From: Actinomadura opuntiae
GTDB lineage: Bacteria > Actinomycetota > Actinomycetes > Streptosporangiales > Streptosporangiaceae
Length of the DNA stretch: 64,000 nt
Direction: 5' to 3'
NCBI RefSeq assembly: GCF_030283205.1
Contig: NZ_JASNWF010000009.1
Span: forward strand, 353,251-417,250
The position numbers and the translations under genes were made by a program. Positions 52,292 through 60,847 of this stretch are shown here, one piece after another. The stretch's first letter is position 1; each line of letters starts with the position of its first letter. Below the pieces are notes generated by a model. That model searched no databases. It was given only the letters and a program-made list of their open reading frames with translations, and was not told the origin of the DNA.

Positions 52292-52630
52292 GTGAAGTAC
52301 GTGCTGATGTTCGTCGAGACCGAGCAGTTCGCGCGCGACCTGGAGGCGATGAGCGAGAGCGAGCGGCAGGCGGCGTTCGAGCGGGTCGGGCAGTGGTTCG
52401 CCGATCACGCCGCCCACATCACCCACCACGCCCACCTGCGGTCCGCGGAGACCGCGACGACGGTGCGGCTCGAGGACGGCGGGCCGGTCGTCACGGACGG
52501 GCCGTTCGTGGAGGGCAAGGAGGTCGTCTCCGGCTACGCCGAGATCGACGTCGAGGACCTGGACGCGGCCCTGGCCATCGCCCGCGCCTGGCCGGCCTGC
52601 CCCGTCGTCGAGATCCGGCCGATCGACTGA
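52292..52630 (+). CDS. YciI/DGPF-domain protein linked to ECF sigma factor
   Basis: 112 residues from a GTG. A ferredoxin-like YciI fold: MKYVLMFVET at the start, VVTDGPFVEGKEVVSGYAEI near 70-88 holding the DGPF motif, and the closing PVVEIRPI. In actinomycetes, genes of this family sit directly before ECF sigma factors of the ECF42 type and are thought to be part of the same switch, as here, with 5 bases to the possible sigma start. Confidence 0.9.
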   Translation: MKYVLMFVETEQFARDLEAMSESERQAAFERVGQWFADHAAHITHHAHLRSAETATTVRLEDGGPVVTDGPFVEGKEVVSGYAEIDVEDLDAALAIARAWPACPVVEIRPID

Positions 52631-52635
52631 CGGCC

Positions 52636-53895
52636 GTGCCCGACCACCGTCCAGGCCCGCACCACCGGGGGCACGATGACGTGCACGGTGAGCTGGCCCG
52701 CGTCGTGCGGGAGCACGCGGGCCGGCTCACCGCCTGCCTGGTGCGGGTCCTGGGCGATTTCGCCGCCGCCGAGGACGTCGTCGCCGACGCGGTGGAGACG
52801 GCGCTGCGCCGCTGGCCCGACGAGGGCGTCCCCGACCATCCGGACGCGTGGCTGCTGACGGTCGCGCGGCGGCGCGGCATCGACGTGCTGCGCCGCCAGG
52901 CGAACTACCGCGACAAGCTCGCCCGGCTGCGGTGGCCGCCGCAGCCCGACCCCGACGACCGGCTGAAGCTGATCTTCACCTGCTGCCATCCCGCGCTGCC
53001 CCGGGAGGCGCAGATCGCGCTGACGCTGCGGACGGTGTGCGGGCTGACCGCCGCGCAGATCGCCGCCGCGCTGGTGGTCGGCGAGTCCGCGGTCGCGCAG
53101 CGCATCACCCGCGCCAAACGCAAGATCGCCGCCGCCGGGATCCCGTACCGCGTCCCCGGCGACACCGAACTGCCCGACCGGCTCGACCAGGTGCTGGCCG
53201 TGGTCTACCTGCTGTTCAACGAGGGCTACCTGACCAGCGCCGGCGACCGGCCCCGGGCCGCCCACCTGGCGGACGACGCCGAATGGCTCGCCGCGCAGCT
53301 CGCCTGGCTCATGCCCAAGCAGCCCGAGGTCCTCGGTCTGCTCGCCCTCATCCGCCTGCACCAGGCGCGCGCCGCGGCCCGCTTCACCCCCGCCGGCGAT
53401 CTGATCCCACTACGCGACCAGGACCGCGCTCGCTGGGACCACGCCGCGATCGGCGAGGCCATCGGGCTCCTGGAGCGCGCCGCCACCGCCAAGCGTCCCG
53501 GCCCGTACCAGGTGCAGGCCGCGATCGTCGCCTGCCATGCCGAGGCGCCCACCTGGGACGACACCGACTGGCCGCAGATCCTGGTGCTCTACGACATCCT
53601 TCTCGCGCTGGCGCCGTCCCCGATCCATCGGCTGCACCGGGCCATCGCCGTCCGCCATGCCCCGCCGCCACGCGGCGGCCCGGCAAAGGCCCTGGCCGCC
53701 CTCGACGCAATGTCGGAGGCCGAACGGCACACCCTGGAGCGCTATTCGCTCTACCACGCCACTCGTGCCGAACTGCTGCGCGATCTCGGCGACGTCGAAG
53801 CCGCTCGCGTCGCCGACCAGCGCGCTTTGGCCCTGACCCGCAATCCCGCTCAGCAGTCCCTCCTCCAAAACCGGCTCGACCAGCCCCTCACCTGA
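52636..53895 (+). CDS. ECF sigma factor with C-terminal extension (ECF42 type)
   Basis: About 419 residues from the GTG at 52636; a GTG at 52681 is an equal candidate. Region sigma2 includes LGDFAAAEDVVADAVETAL and HPDAWLLTVARRRGIDVLRR. Region sigma4 has LTLRTVCGLTAAQIAAALVVGESAVAQRITRAKRKI. A long C-terminal domain of about 220 residues follows (LLFNEGYLTSAGDRP ... LERYSLYHATRAELLRDLGD), TPR-like and typical of ECF42. These factors lack an anti-sigma partner, and the extension is needed for activity. A DGPF gene precedes it. Confidence 0.9.
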   Translation: MPDHRPGPHHRGHDDVHGELARVVREHAGRLTACLVRVLGDFAAAEDVVADAVETALRRWPDEGVPDHPDAWLLTVARRRGIDVLRRQANYRDKLARLRWPPQPDPDDRLKLIFTCCHPALPREAQIALTLRTVCGLTAAQIAAALVVGESAVAQRITRAKRKIAAAGIPYRVPGDTELPDRLDQVLAVVYLLFNEGYLTSAGDRPRAAHLADDAEWLAAQLAWLMPKQPEVLGLLALIRLHQARAAARFTPAGDLIPLRDQDRARWDHAAIGEAIGLLERAATAKRPGPYQVQAAIVACHAEAPTWDDTDWPQILVLYDILLALAPSPIHRLHRAIAVRHAPPPRGGPAKALAALDAMSEAERHTLERYSLYHATRAELLRDLGDVEAARVADQRALALTRNPAQQSLLQNRLDQPLT

Positions 53896-54361
53896 ACGCG
53901 CCGACCGCCCGAATCGCACGTTGCGAAGCACGGACGATAAAGCGCCGTGAAAGGCCGGCGGGCGCAGGGAAGGCCCGCCGGCCCAGCAGATGTTCCGACA
54001 CTGAGCGAGACTCCTGTTCCGACTGCCGCCCTCCTTTCCGGCGCCCTCTCGGGCGCCCGCGTCGCGCGCGATCCGCATGCACTGCGCGGAGCAGCGGAGG
54101 CGAGCGCTGGCGCCGCAGGGTGGTGCCGCGGGTTCCGGCGCCGGCCGGGTCTCCGCTCGGCGCGCCGCGCGCCGCCTCCGGATATCTCCACGGTCGCCCG
54201 GTGGGCGGGTTCTGCGGGGGAGCGGGCGGGCCGGGCCGCGCGGGCGGCGCGCCGTAGTTGGCCGCGATCAGCGCGTCGAACTCCTCGCGCACCCACTGAT
54301 CGTCGGCACAGATCAGCTCTGCGAACTCCTCGTCCGCCCGGAGCGGCACCCGGCCCTGCAT
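53888..54361 (-). CDS. Hypothetical protein
   Basis: 157 residues from the ATG at 54361, with GGGGAG 8 bases upstream. The first 35 residues (RADEEFAELICADDQWVREEF and on) look conserved, acidic and helical. The rest is proline- and arginine-rich and of low complexity, so a shorter functional part is possible. A TTGACA-18-TATAGG promoter lies 60 to 90 bases upstream on the same strand. It overlaps the end of the ECF sigma gene by 8 bases in convergent order. Function unknown. Confidence 0.6.
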   Translation of the reverse strand: MQGRVPLRADEEFAELICADDQWVREEFDALIAANYGAPPARPGPPAPPQNPPTGRPWRYPEAARGAPSGDPAGAGTRGTTLRRQRSPPLLRAVHADRARRGRPRGRRKGGRQSEQESRSVSEHLLGRRAFPAPAGLSRRFIVRASQRAIRAVGAFR

Positions 54362-54419
54362 CTCGATCACTCCCCGGAACCTCTGCCAGCGTCACCAGGT
54401 CATCGACCGATACACAATT

Positions 54420-54449
54420 CCTATAACTCCGCCTCCAGGAAGATGTCAA
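54420..54449 (-). promoter_or_regulatory. Promoter of the hypothetical gene
   Basis: On the minus strand TTGACA (54449-54444) and TATAGG (54425-54420) are separated by 18 bases. This is a good vegetative promoter for the gene starting at 54361. Confidence 0.6.
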
Positions 54450-54527
54450 CCCCTTGCGCGGTGCCTGCCCGTCACCGGCTGCCCGAGGTGCCGGCGCGGC
54501 GGCAGGAGCGGATCGGCGGCAGAGAGG

Positions 54528-54558
54528 TTGACGCACTGCCGATGCACATAGCTATAAT
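54528..54558 (+). promoter_or_regulatory. hsp20 promoter with 19-bp spacer
   Basis: TTGACG (54528-54533) and TATAAT (54553-54558) have a 19-base spacer, two more than ideal. Such over-long spacers are typical of promoters controlled by MerR-type proteins, which twist the DNA to activate. A MerR/HspR-like gene follows hsp20, so it is a likely regulator. Confidence 0.55.
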
Positions 54559-54639
54559 TCGAGTTACAGGTTTCCTTCCTGTGAAGGACACGCCCCCGGG
54601 AGCCGGAGGCCCGGGGAGATCTTCGGAGGTGAGGCAACG

Positions 54640-55077
54640 ATGCTGCTGACGTCGATCGATCCGTTCGTGCAGGAGTTCGAGCGCCAGTTCGACCGGGCGG
54701 TCCGCCAGGCGGCCGGCCAGGGCGGGGCGGGGATGCCGATGGACGGGATCCGCCGCGCCGACGACGTCGTCCTGCGGTTCGACCTGCCCGGCGCGGACCC
54801 CGACTCGATCGAGGTCACCGTCGACCGCGGCGTGCTGACCGTCGGCGCGCGCCGCGAGGAGAAGTTCGGCGAGGACGAGCGCGTCTTCGTCCGCGAGCGC
54901 ACCATGGGGACCTTCACCCGCCGGGTGTACCTGTCGGAGCACCTGGACGCCGACGCCATCGAGGCCGCCTACAGCAACGGCGTCCTGGCCGTCCGCATCC
55001 CGGTCCTGGAGAAGGCCAAGCCGCGCAAGGTCGCCATCCAGCACGCCGGTGAGGCGCCGCAGGTGATCAGCGGCTGA
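54640..55077 (+). CDS. Small heat-shock protein, Hsp20/alpha-crystallin family
   Basis: 145 residues; GGAGG 10 bases before the ATG. The alpha-crystallin domain spans about 40-135: VVLRFDLPGADPDSIEVTV, LTVGARRE and FTRRVYLSEHLDADAIEAAYSNGVLAVRIP, with the conserved A-x-x-x-N-G-V-L-x-V/I motif. It holds unfolded proteins under stress in the cytosol. A strong promoter with 19-bp spacer precedes it and a MerR-type regulator gene follows 83 bases later. Confidence 0.93.
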   Translation: MLLTSIDPFVQEFERQFDRAVRQAAGQGGAGMPMDGIRRADDVVLRFDLPGADPDSIEVTVDRGVLTVGARREEKFGEDERVFVRERTMGTFTRRVYLSEHLDADAIEAAYSNGVLAVRIPVLEKAKPRKVAIQHAGEAPQVISG

Positions 55078-55160
55078 CCCCGCGCGGTGGCACCTCACGT
55101 TCGGCGGGGCGCGACGGCCGCGCCCCGCCGCCCTGACCGGCAGAAAGGAATCGGCAGCCG

Positions 55161-55502
55161 GTGAAACTGCCCATGGACGACGAGCACGCCGCCCTGTTCA
55201 CCGTCGGACAGGTCGCCGACATGCTGCACGTGCAGCAGGCGTTCCTGCGCCGCATCGACACCCAGCGGATCGTCTCGCCGCAGCGGTCGGCGGGCGGCCA
55301 GCGCCGCTACAGCCGTTCGGAGATCGGCCGCATCCAGCAGGTCGTCACCATGATGGGCGAGGGGATGACGCTCCCGGCCATCCGCCGGATCTTCGAGCTG
55401 CAGCACGAGCTCGCGGAGATCACCCGCGAGCGCGACGAGCTCGCCCGGCTGCTGGCCGCCCGGTCCCGCGCCGGGACGCCCCCCGGCGCCGCCGGGCGAT
55501 AG
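55161..55502 (+). CDS. MerR-family regulator, HspR-like
   Basis: 113 residues from a GTG. The winged-helix N-terminus reads FTVGQVADMLHVQQAFLRRIDTQ near 12-34, then RSAGGQRRYSRSEIGRIQQV near 42-61. A helix for dimerisation follows (LQHELAEITRERDELARLLAAR). No metal-binding cysteines, so it is the stress-type (HspR/BldC-like) rather than a metal sensor. It directly follows hsp20, as HspR-type proteins often do, and may control the promoter at 54528-54558. Confidence 0.87.
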   Translation: MKLPMDDEHAALFTVGQVADMLHVQQAFLRRIDTQRIVSPQRSAGGQRRYSRSEIGRIQQVVTMMGEGMTLPAIRRIFELQHELAEITRERDELARLLAARSRAGTPPGAAGR

Positions 55503-55596
55503 CCCCGGCGGCCGTCACCGACGCTTCGCGACCACGGCAGGCCGTTTCCTGGTGTCCTGCGCCTGCCGGGCGCGGCTGAGCGTCCCGGACCCGCGA

Positions 55597-55629
55597 GAGG
55601 CCCCCGACCGCGGCGCGGTCGAGGGCCTC
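55597..55629. terminator. Bidirectional terminator between merR and the acetate transporter
   Basis: The arms 55597-55611 and 55615-55629 pair at 14 of 15 positions with a 3-base loop. It lies between two convergent genes, ending at 55502 and 55647, and would serve both. Confidence 0.8.
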
Positions 55630-55646
55630 CCCTTCGGGCGGTGGGG

Positions 55647-56270
55647 TCAGGGCCTGGTCGGCGAGAGGTTGAACATCGGCTTGCCGACGAACAGCGCCGG
55701 GCGGCCGAGCATCCCGTTGATGACGCCCGCCGCGGAGGTGTACCAGGCGACCAGGGCGGTGATCACCCCGATGATGCCGCCGACCTTGATCGTCGTCTCG
55801 TTCGTGGAGAACTCGCCGATGAACAGGACGATCTCGGTGATCTCCAGGGTCAGGAAGACGGCGAACACGGCGAGGTTGACCTGCGTGCTCCACAGCAGCA
55901 TGTACGTGTTGAAGATCGCGAAGGCCAGCAGGATCCAGCCGAGGTCGTTGTGGACCTGGTCCGGCGCCGTCGCCTTGGGCGAGACGAGCAGGACGTAGAG
56001 GCCGAGGCCGATCCAGAAGCCGCCGTAGGTGGAGAAGGCGGTCGCGCCGAACACGTTGCGGTTGCGGAACTCCCACATGCCGGCCAGCAGCTGGACGAGG
56101 CCGCCGTAGCCGAGCGCGTAGCCGAGCCAGGCGTCGGTGCCGTCGGTCCACTGGGCGTTCTTGGCCGAGAGCAGGAAGGTGGTGAGGGCGAACGCGGCGA
56201 GCCCGAGCGGGGCCGGGTCGGCGACCGCGGGCGGGGTCTGAGGAGTGGACTCTTGCTCGACGTGGGTCAT
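55647..56270 (-). CDS. Acetate uptake transporter, GPR1/FUN34/YaaH (SatP) family
   Basis: 207 residues; GAGGAGGAAAC before the ATG at 56270. Six hydrophobic segments. The family motif NPAPLGL appears as DPAPLGL near 19-25, with GYGGLVQLLAGMWEFRNRNVFGATAFSTYG near 54-83 holding the typical GxxQ and FG-x-T-A-F-S-x-Y-G motifs. It forms hexameric acetate/succinate channels in the cell membrane. It ends at a shared terminator facing the merR gene. Confidence 0.92.
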   Translation of the reverse strand: MTHVEQESTPQTPPAVADPAPLGLAAFALTTFLLSAKNAQWTDGTDAWLGYALGYGGLVQLLAGMWEFRNRNVFGATAFSTYGGFWIGLGLYVLLVSPKATAPDQVHNDLGWILLAFAIFNTYMLLWSTQVNLAVFAVFLTLEITEIVLFIGEFSTNETTIKVGGIIGVITALVAWYTSAAGVINGMLGRPALFVGKPMFNLSPTRP

Positions 56271-56684
56271 GTTTCCTCCTCGCTGGAGTCCCCACGTCGC
56301 GGCTTGCTCGGGAGCAGGCGGGGCTGGACGAGGGAACGCGGGAACAGACGTTCGGAAAGGCCGCACCGGCGGGACAGGGACTCTCCTTGCCGCATGCTGG
56401 TCGGACCTCACCGTCATGCCGTGCATCTGGCGCGAGGTCGGAAGCGCGTCAGATGCGCCCAGTAACTGCGGAGACCCGTAGTGTCGCTGGCCTCGAAGCG
56501 ATCATAACTCCGCATGTGTCTCAGGTCACTGTCCTGTTGCACGTCGCTTCACCAAAGAATCGCCAGAAGATGACCGACGATGCGACGTTCGAATGGCCTT
56601 GCGTTGAACGTCGCGGAACATTGCTCACGCCATCGGTTCGCGGCGTGTTGTCTGCCCGTCAGGACTCGGTGAAGGGATGACGGG
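56271..56684. promoter_or_regulatory. Divergent promoter region
   Basis: About 410 bases between the acetate transporter and the DUF1906 gene, which are divergent. The half near 56480-56640 is less GC-rich. No clear -35/-10 pair, palindrome or short gene was found. Confidence 0.45.
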
Positions 56685-57518
56685 ATGAGCGTGTTCGGTG
56701 TCGACTACGCATGGGGACGCCCCGGGGCGTCCGCGCTGCGGGAGGCCGGGGCGAGATTCGTCTGCCGGTACCTCTCGCACGACACGACCGGGAAGAACCT
56801 GACGCACGCCGAGGCGGTGGAGCTGTCGGAGGCCGGGTTGTGGCTGGTCGTCGTGTGGGAGAGCACGGCGTCTCGGGCGCTGTCGGGGCGGGACGGCGGC
56901 GCGGCGGACGCGCGGGACGCCGCGTCCCAGGCGAAGGCCTGCGGGATGCCCGCGGACCGGCCGATCTACTTCGCCGTGGACTTCGACGCCACGCCGCAGC
57001 AGCAGGCCGCGATCAACGCGTACGCCGACGGCGCCGCGTCCGTGCTGGGGCGCGGGCGGGTCGGGCTGTACGGCGGGTACTGGCCGGTCAAGCGGGCTTT
57101 CGACGCGAAGAAGATCACCTACGGGTGGCAGACGTACGCCTGGTCGGGCGGCAACTGGGACTCCCGCGCCCAGCTCCAGCAGTACTCCAACGACCACCGG
57201 ATCAACGGGGTGGGCGTCGACTACGACCGGGCGATGCGCGACGACTACGGGCAGTGGAAGGCCGGCGGGTCCACCGCGCCGCACGCGCCGGCGTGGCCCG
57301 GCCGGTACATCACGCAGCCGCCCGTCATGCGGGGCGACGACGTGCGGACCTGGCAGTCGCGGATGCGCGCGCGGGGCTGGACGATCTCGGTGGACGGCGC
57401 GTACGGCCCGGCGTCGGAGGAGGTGTGCCGGGCGTTCCAGGCCGAGAAGCACCTCGGCGTGGACGGCGTCATCGGGCCGAAGACCTGGAAGGCCGCCTGG
57501 GACTCACCGGTGACCTGA
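56685..57518 (+). CDS. DUF1906 glycoside hydrolase-like protein with peptidoglycan-binding domain
   Basis: 277 residues. Residues 1-190 match DUF1906, a GH25-like TIM barrel: GVDYAWGRPG near 4, VCRYLSHDT near 27, IYFAVDFDATPQQ near 90 with acidic catalytic-type residues, and a final QYSND...VGVDYDRA. Residues 205-275 are a peptidoglycan-binding domain (VMRGDDVRTWQSRMRARGW, VDGVIGPKTWKAA). It likely cuts or binds cell wall, but no signal peptide is present, so export would need another route. It overlaps the histidine kinase end by 15 bases. Confidence 0.88.
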   Translation: MSVFGVDYAWGRPGASALREAGARFVCRYLSHDTTGKNLTHAEAVELSEAGLWLVVVWESTASRALSGRDGGAADARDAASQAKACGMPADRPIYFAVDFDATPQQQAAINAYADGAASVLGRGRVGLYGGYWPVKRAFDAKKITYGWQTYAWSGGNWDSRAQLQQYSNDHRINGVGVDYDRAMRDDYGQWKAGGSTAPHAPAWPGRYITQPPVMRGDDVRTWQSRMRARGWTISVDGAYGPASEEVCRAFQAEKHLGVDGVIGPKTWKAAWDSPVT

Positions 57519-58862
57519 ACCGCCGGGCTCCGGGACCGGCAGGGTGATCCGGACGGTCGTCCCCGCCGGCGGCTGCGAGCGCAGCTCGGCGCGTCCGCCG
57601 TGCGCGGCGGCGATCGCGGCGACGATCGGCAGCCCCAGGCCGGTGCCGGTGCTGCCGTGCTCGGCGCGGTGGAAGCGCTCGAACGCGCGGGCCGCGTCCT
57701 CGGCCGCCATGCCCGGGCCCTCGTCGGCGACCTCGATGACGCCGGGCGCGAGCCGGATGGTCGCGGGCGTCCCCGGCGGGGTGTGCGCGGCGACGTTGGC
57801 CAGCAGGTTCGCGAAGACCTGCCGGATGCGCGCCTCGTCGACGTCCGCGACGAGCGTGCCGGGCGCGTCCAGCCGGACGGGGTGCTCGGGCGCGGCGGCG
57901 GTCGCGTCCGCGATCGCGTCCCTGGCCAGCGCGACGAGGTCGGTCGGGGCGGGCTCGACGGACGCCTCGCGGTCCAGCCGGGCGAGTTCGAGCAGGTCGG
58001 TGACCAGCCGGTTCATCCGGCCGGCCTCCTCCTCGATGCGGCGCATCGCGTCGGGCAGCTCGTCCGGGCCGAGGGCGCCGTGCCGGTACAGCTCGGCGTA
58101 GCCCTGGATGGTGGTCAGCGGGGTGCGCAGCTCGTGCGAGGCGTCGGCGGCGAACTCCCGCACCCGCGCCTCCGAGCGGCTGCGGGCCCAGAACGCCTGC
58201 TCGATGCGGTCCAGCATCACGTTGATGGCGGTGGCGAGCCGGGCGGTCTCGGTGCGGTGGCCCGGGCCCGGCATGCGGGCGCGCAGGTCGCCGCCCGCGG
58301 TGATCGCCTGCGCGGTGGCGGCCATCCGGTCCAGCGGCAGCAGCCCGCGGTGGATCAGCCACCGGCCGAGCAGGGTCAGCGCGGCGAGCAGCAGCGCGGC
58401 GGTGGCGACCTCGGTGAGGACCAGGTTGCGGACCGCCGAATGGATCTCGTCCAGCGGCGACGCCACGACGACGGTGCCGTTGCGCCAGGGACGCGCCACG
58501 GCGCGCAGGCCGGGCATGGAGAACGGTTCGAGCGACCGCGCGCGGGCGGCCAGGTCGTCCGGGCCGAGCCGGCGGACCTCGGCGACCGCGCGGTCCGGCG
58601 GCGGCGCGTCCCCGCTGAGCACCCGCACCCGCCCGGCCGGGCCGACGGCCAGCACGACGAACCGGGCCGGCGCGACGCCCTGCTCGGGCAGGCCGGGCCG
58701 GACCAGCCGGGCGACCGCCCGGTCGCGGGTCGCCTGGAGCTGCCCGTCCACCCGGTGCATCAGGTAGCCGTGCAGGACGAGCGCGCTGACCAGCCCCATG
58801 ATCGCCAGCCCGGCGAGGGTGACGGCGAGCAGGCCGGCCAGCAGCCGGGCGTTGAGCGTCAT
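57504..58862 (-). CDS. Sensor histidine kinase of an OmpR-type system
   Basis: 452 residues, ATG overlapping the regulator's stop. Two membrane helices (LLAGLLAVTLAGLAIMGLVSA near 7-27 and VATAALLLAALTLLGRW near 148) flank an external sensor of about 120 residues. HAMP region near 165-215. The H-box is ASHELRTPL near 243, and then come N-box VFANLLANVAAH, G1 DEGPGM and G2 GTGLGLP. All catalytic residues are present. It phosphorylates the response regulator next to it in response to an unknown signal. Confidence 0.92.
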   Translation of the reverse strand: MTLNARLLAGLLAVTLAGLAIMGLVSALVLHGYLMHRVDGQLQATRDRAVARLVRPGLPEQGVAPARFVVLAVGPAGRVRVLSGDAPPPDRAVAEVRRLGPDDLAARARSLEPFSMPGLRAVARPWRNGTVVVASPLDEIHSAVRNLVLTEVATAALLLAALTLLGRWLIHRGLLPLDRMAATAQAITAGGDLRARMPGPGHRTETARLATAINVMLDRIEQAFWARSRSEARVREFAADASHELRTPLTTIQGYAELYRHGALGPDELPDAMRRIEEEAGRMNRLVTDLLELARLDREASVEPAPTDLVALARDAIADATAAAPEHPVRLDAPGTLVADVDEARIRQVFANLLANVAAHTPPGTPATIRLAPGVIEVADEGPGMAAEDAARAFERFHRAEHGSTGTGLGLPIVAAIAAAHGGRAELRSQPPAGTTVRITLPVPEPGGSGHR

Positions 58863-59533
58863 GGCCGCAGCGCGTAGCCGACCCCGCGCTGGGTGTGGAT
58901 CAGCGGCGTGCCGAGCGGGTCGAGCTTGCGCCGCAGGTAGCTGATGTAGGTCTCGACGACCTGCGGGTTGCCGTGGTCCCAGCCCCACACGCTCTCCAGG
59001 AGCTGGGTGCGCGACAGCACCATCCCGGCGTTGCGCATCAGGTGCGCCAGCAGCCGGAACTCCGTCGGCGACAGCTCCACCTCGACGCCGCCGCGCCGGA
59101 CCGTCCACTGGCCCTCGTCCAGCTCCAGGTCGGCGACCCGCAGCACGGTCCCGGCGGGCGGCGCGGTCCGGCGCAGCACCGCCCGCACCCGGGCGATCAG
59201 CGCCTCGATCGAGAACGGCTTGGTGACGTAGTCGTCGCCGCCGAGCGTCAGCCCGGTGACGGTGTCGGACGGGGTGTCCCGCGCGGTCAGGAAGATCACC
59301 GGGACCTGGTCGCCGCCCGCGCGCAGCCGCCGGCACACCTCGAACCCGTCGAGGTCGGGCAGCATGACGTCGAGCAGGACGAGGTCGGGCCGCTCGTCGG
59401 CGGCGGCGCGCAGCGCCTGCCCGCCGGACGCCGCCGTGACGGTGGCGAAGCCGTGGAAGCGCAGCGCGACCTCGATGAGGTCGCGGATGTTGGCCTCGTC
59501 GTCCACGACGAGCACCCGCCGGTTCTCGCTCAT
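58859..59533 (-). CDS. OmpR-family response regulator
   Basis: 224 residues. Receiver: VVDDEANIRDL near 9-19, phospho-acceptor in LLDVMLPD near 53-60, LTARD and TKPFS with the conserved T and K. Winged helix C-terminal domain: LSPTEFRLLAHLMRNAGMVLSR near 148 and VETYISYLRRKL near 193, then a GVGYALR end. First gene of a two-gene operon with its kinase. The target genes are not known; the small secreted protein gene upstream is a candidate. Confidence 0.93.
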   Translation of the reverse strand: MSENRRVLVVDDEANIRDLIEVALRFHGFATVTAASGGQALRAAADERPDLVLLDVMLPDLDGFEVCRRLRAGGDQVPVIFLTARDTPSDTVTGLTLGGDDYVTKPFSIEALIARVRAVLRRTAPPAGTVLRVADLELDEGQWTVRRGGVEVELSPTEFRLLAHLMRNAGMVLSRTQLLESVWGWDHGNPQVVETYISYLRRKLDPLGTPLIHTQRGVGYALRP

Positions 59534-59639
59534 CCGCTCCCGTCGCCAGCCTCCGGCCGGGCGCGGGCCCGGCCACCGTCCTGCCCCGAAACTACCCGGC
59601 CGGCGCCACCGGCCCGCCCGGCGGCGCCGGCCCGCCGGG

Positions 59640-60116
59640 TCAGTTCTTCTTCTTGGGCTCGCGGACGAGCTTGGCGGTGCGGGTGTCGCCCGAGCGCTCG
59701 CCGAGGACGAAGACCTGCGCGCCGGTGGTCAGGGCGGACAGCGTCGACTTGCCGCCGTCCTTGCGGACGCGGGTATCGGAGTTCGTCGTCCAGGTCCAGG
59801 TGGCGCCGTCGGCGCTGCGGACGGTGAGGGCCGTCCCGGAGATGCCGGTGATCTTGCCGCGCTGCCAGTCGGCGAGGTGGAAGCCGTCCTTGCGGCGGAC
59901 GGTCGCCTCGCCGTGCACGCCGCGGACGCGGCGCAGCGGGGCCAGGCGCTTGCCGTGGCCGGGGTGCGCCTTCGGCGACGCGGTCGTGGTGGCGGAGGGG
60001 GACGGGGACGGGGAGTTCGCGGCGGCGGGAACGGCCAGGTACAGCCCGAGGCCGAGCAGTCCGGCGGCGCCCACCCCTGCGGCGAGGGTCTTCCTGTTGG
60101 TTCTCATGGTGCCCAT
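59640..60116 (-). CDS. Secreted protein of unknown function
   Basis: 158 residues with a signal peptide (KTLAAGVGAAGLLGLGLYLAVPAAANS). A Ser/Pro/Thr-rich linker is followed by a small beta-rich domain (GKITGISGTALTVRSADGATWTWTTNSDTRV near 85-115), like DUF5666-type single-strand-barrel repeats. An ATG at 60107 is an alternative start. Membrane-near two-component genes lie directly downstream on the same strand. Function unknown. Confidence 0.75.
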   Translation of the reverse strand: MGTMRTNRKTLAAGVGAAGLLGLGLYLAVPAAANSPSPSPSATTTASPKAHPGHGKRLAPLRRVRGVHGEATVRRKDGFHLADWQRGKITGISGTALTVRSADGATWTWTTNSDTRVRKDGGKSTLSALTTGAQVFVLGERSGDTRTAKLVREPKKKN

Positions 60117-60194
60117 CGAAGCGGCGGCGGCTGGTAGGAGTCCACGCGGAATCCTGGGAGAACCCTGAGAGTCCGCCGAGAGGGTCCGGACCGG

Positions 60195-60794
60195 TCAGCG
60201 GAAGGTGCGCAGGCCCTTCAGCATCGCCGACACCAGGTGGACGGCCTGCTCGCGGGCGCGCGCGGGGTCATCGGCCTCGGCGGTGGAGAGCGCGAGTTCG
60301 GTGAGGGCGCCGTAGAGGGCGGCGGCCGTCAGGCGCAGCGGATGGGCCGGGGCGGCGCCGAGCAGGGCGTTCAGGCTCTCTTCCAGGAGTGCGCCGAGGT
60401 GGCGCTGGTCGAGTTCGCGCCAGCGCTGCCAGCCGAGCGCGATGGGGCCCTGGAGCAGGACGATCTGGCGGTACTCCGGCTCGGAGCAGATGTCCAGGAA
60501 CGCGCGGACGCATTCGACGCCCCGCAGCCACGGATCGTCGCCGGCCGCGGCCACCGCGGCGGCGATGCGGGCGGCGGCGCGGTCCTCGAACTCCTCGAAG
60601 ACGGCTTCGAACAGACCCTGCTTGCCGGCGAAGTGGTGGTAGAGGGCGCCGCGGGTGAGGCCGGCGGCGCGGACGAGCTCCTCAGCGGAGACGTCGGCGA
60701 AACCGCGCTCGGCGAAGTGCCGGCGCCCGGCCTCCAGCAGGGCGGCGCGGGTGCTCTCGACGTACTGCTCGCGCCGGCTCCTGACCTGCTCCAT
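60195..60794 (-). CDS. TetR-family transcriptional regulator
   Basis: 199 residues. Helix-turn-helix VSAEELVRAAGLTRGALYHHFAGKQGLF near 39-66, the classical TetR pattern. The C-terminal ligand domain has FLDICSEPEYRQIVLLQGP near 108-126, as in a subgroup of regulators of efflux or fatty-acid genes. Three 6-base half-sites directly upstream of the gene suggest that it represses itself. No divergent target gene is next to it; recQ lies upstream on the same strand. Confidence 0.9.
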   Translation of the reverse strand: MEQVRSRREQYVESTRAALLEAGRRHFAERGFADVSAEELVRAAGLTRGALYHHFAGKQGLFEAVFEEFEDRAAARIAAAVAAAGDDPWLRGVECVRAFLDICSEPEYRQIVLLQGPIALGWQRWRELDQRHLGALLEESLNALLGAAPAHPLRLTAAALYGALTELALSTAEADDPARAREQAVHLVSAMLKGLRTFR

Positions 60795-60797
60795 GCG

Positions 60798-60825
60798 GTA
60801 TGTATAACACATACACGACGTATGT
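60798..60825. promoter_or_regulatory. Three-half-site TetR operator
   Basis: GTATGT (60798-60803), ACATAC (60809-60814) and GTATGT (60820-60825) alternate in orientation with start-to-start spacing of 11 bases, giving two overlapping 17-bp palindromes. They lie 4 bases before the tetR start. Confidence 0.7.
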
Positions 60826-60847
60826 GAGATTCGGGACGCAGGAGAGA

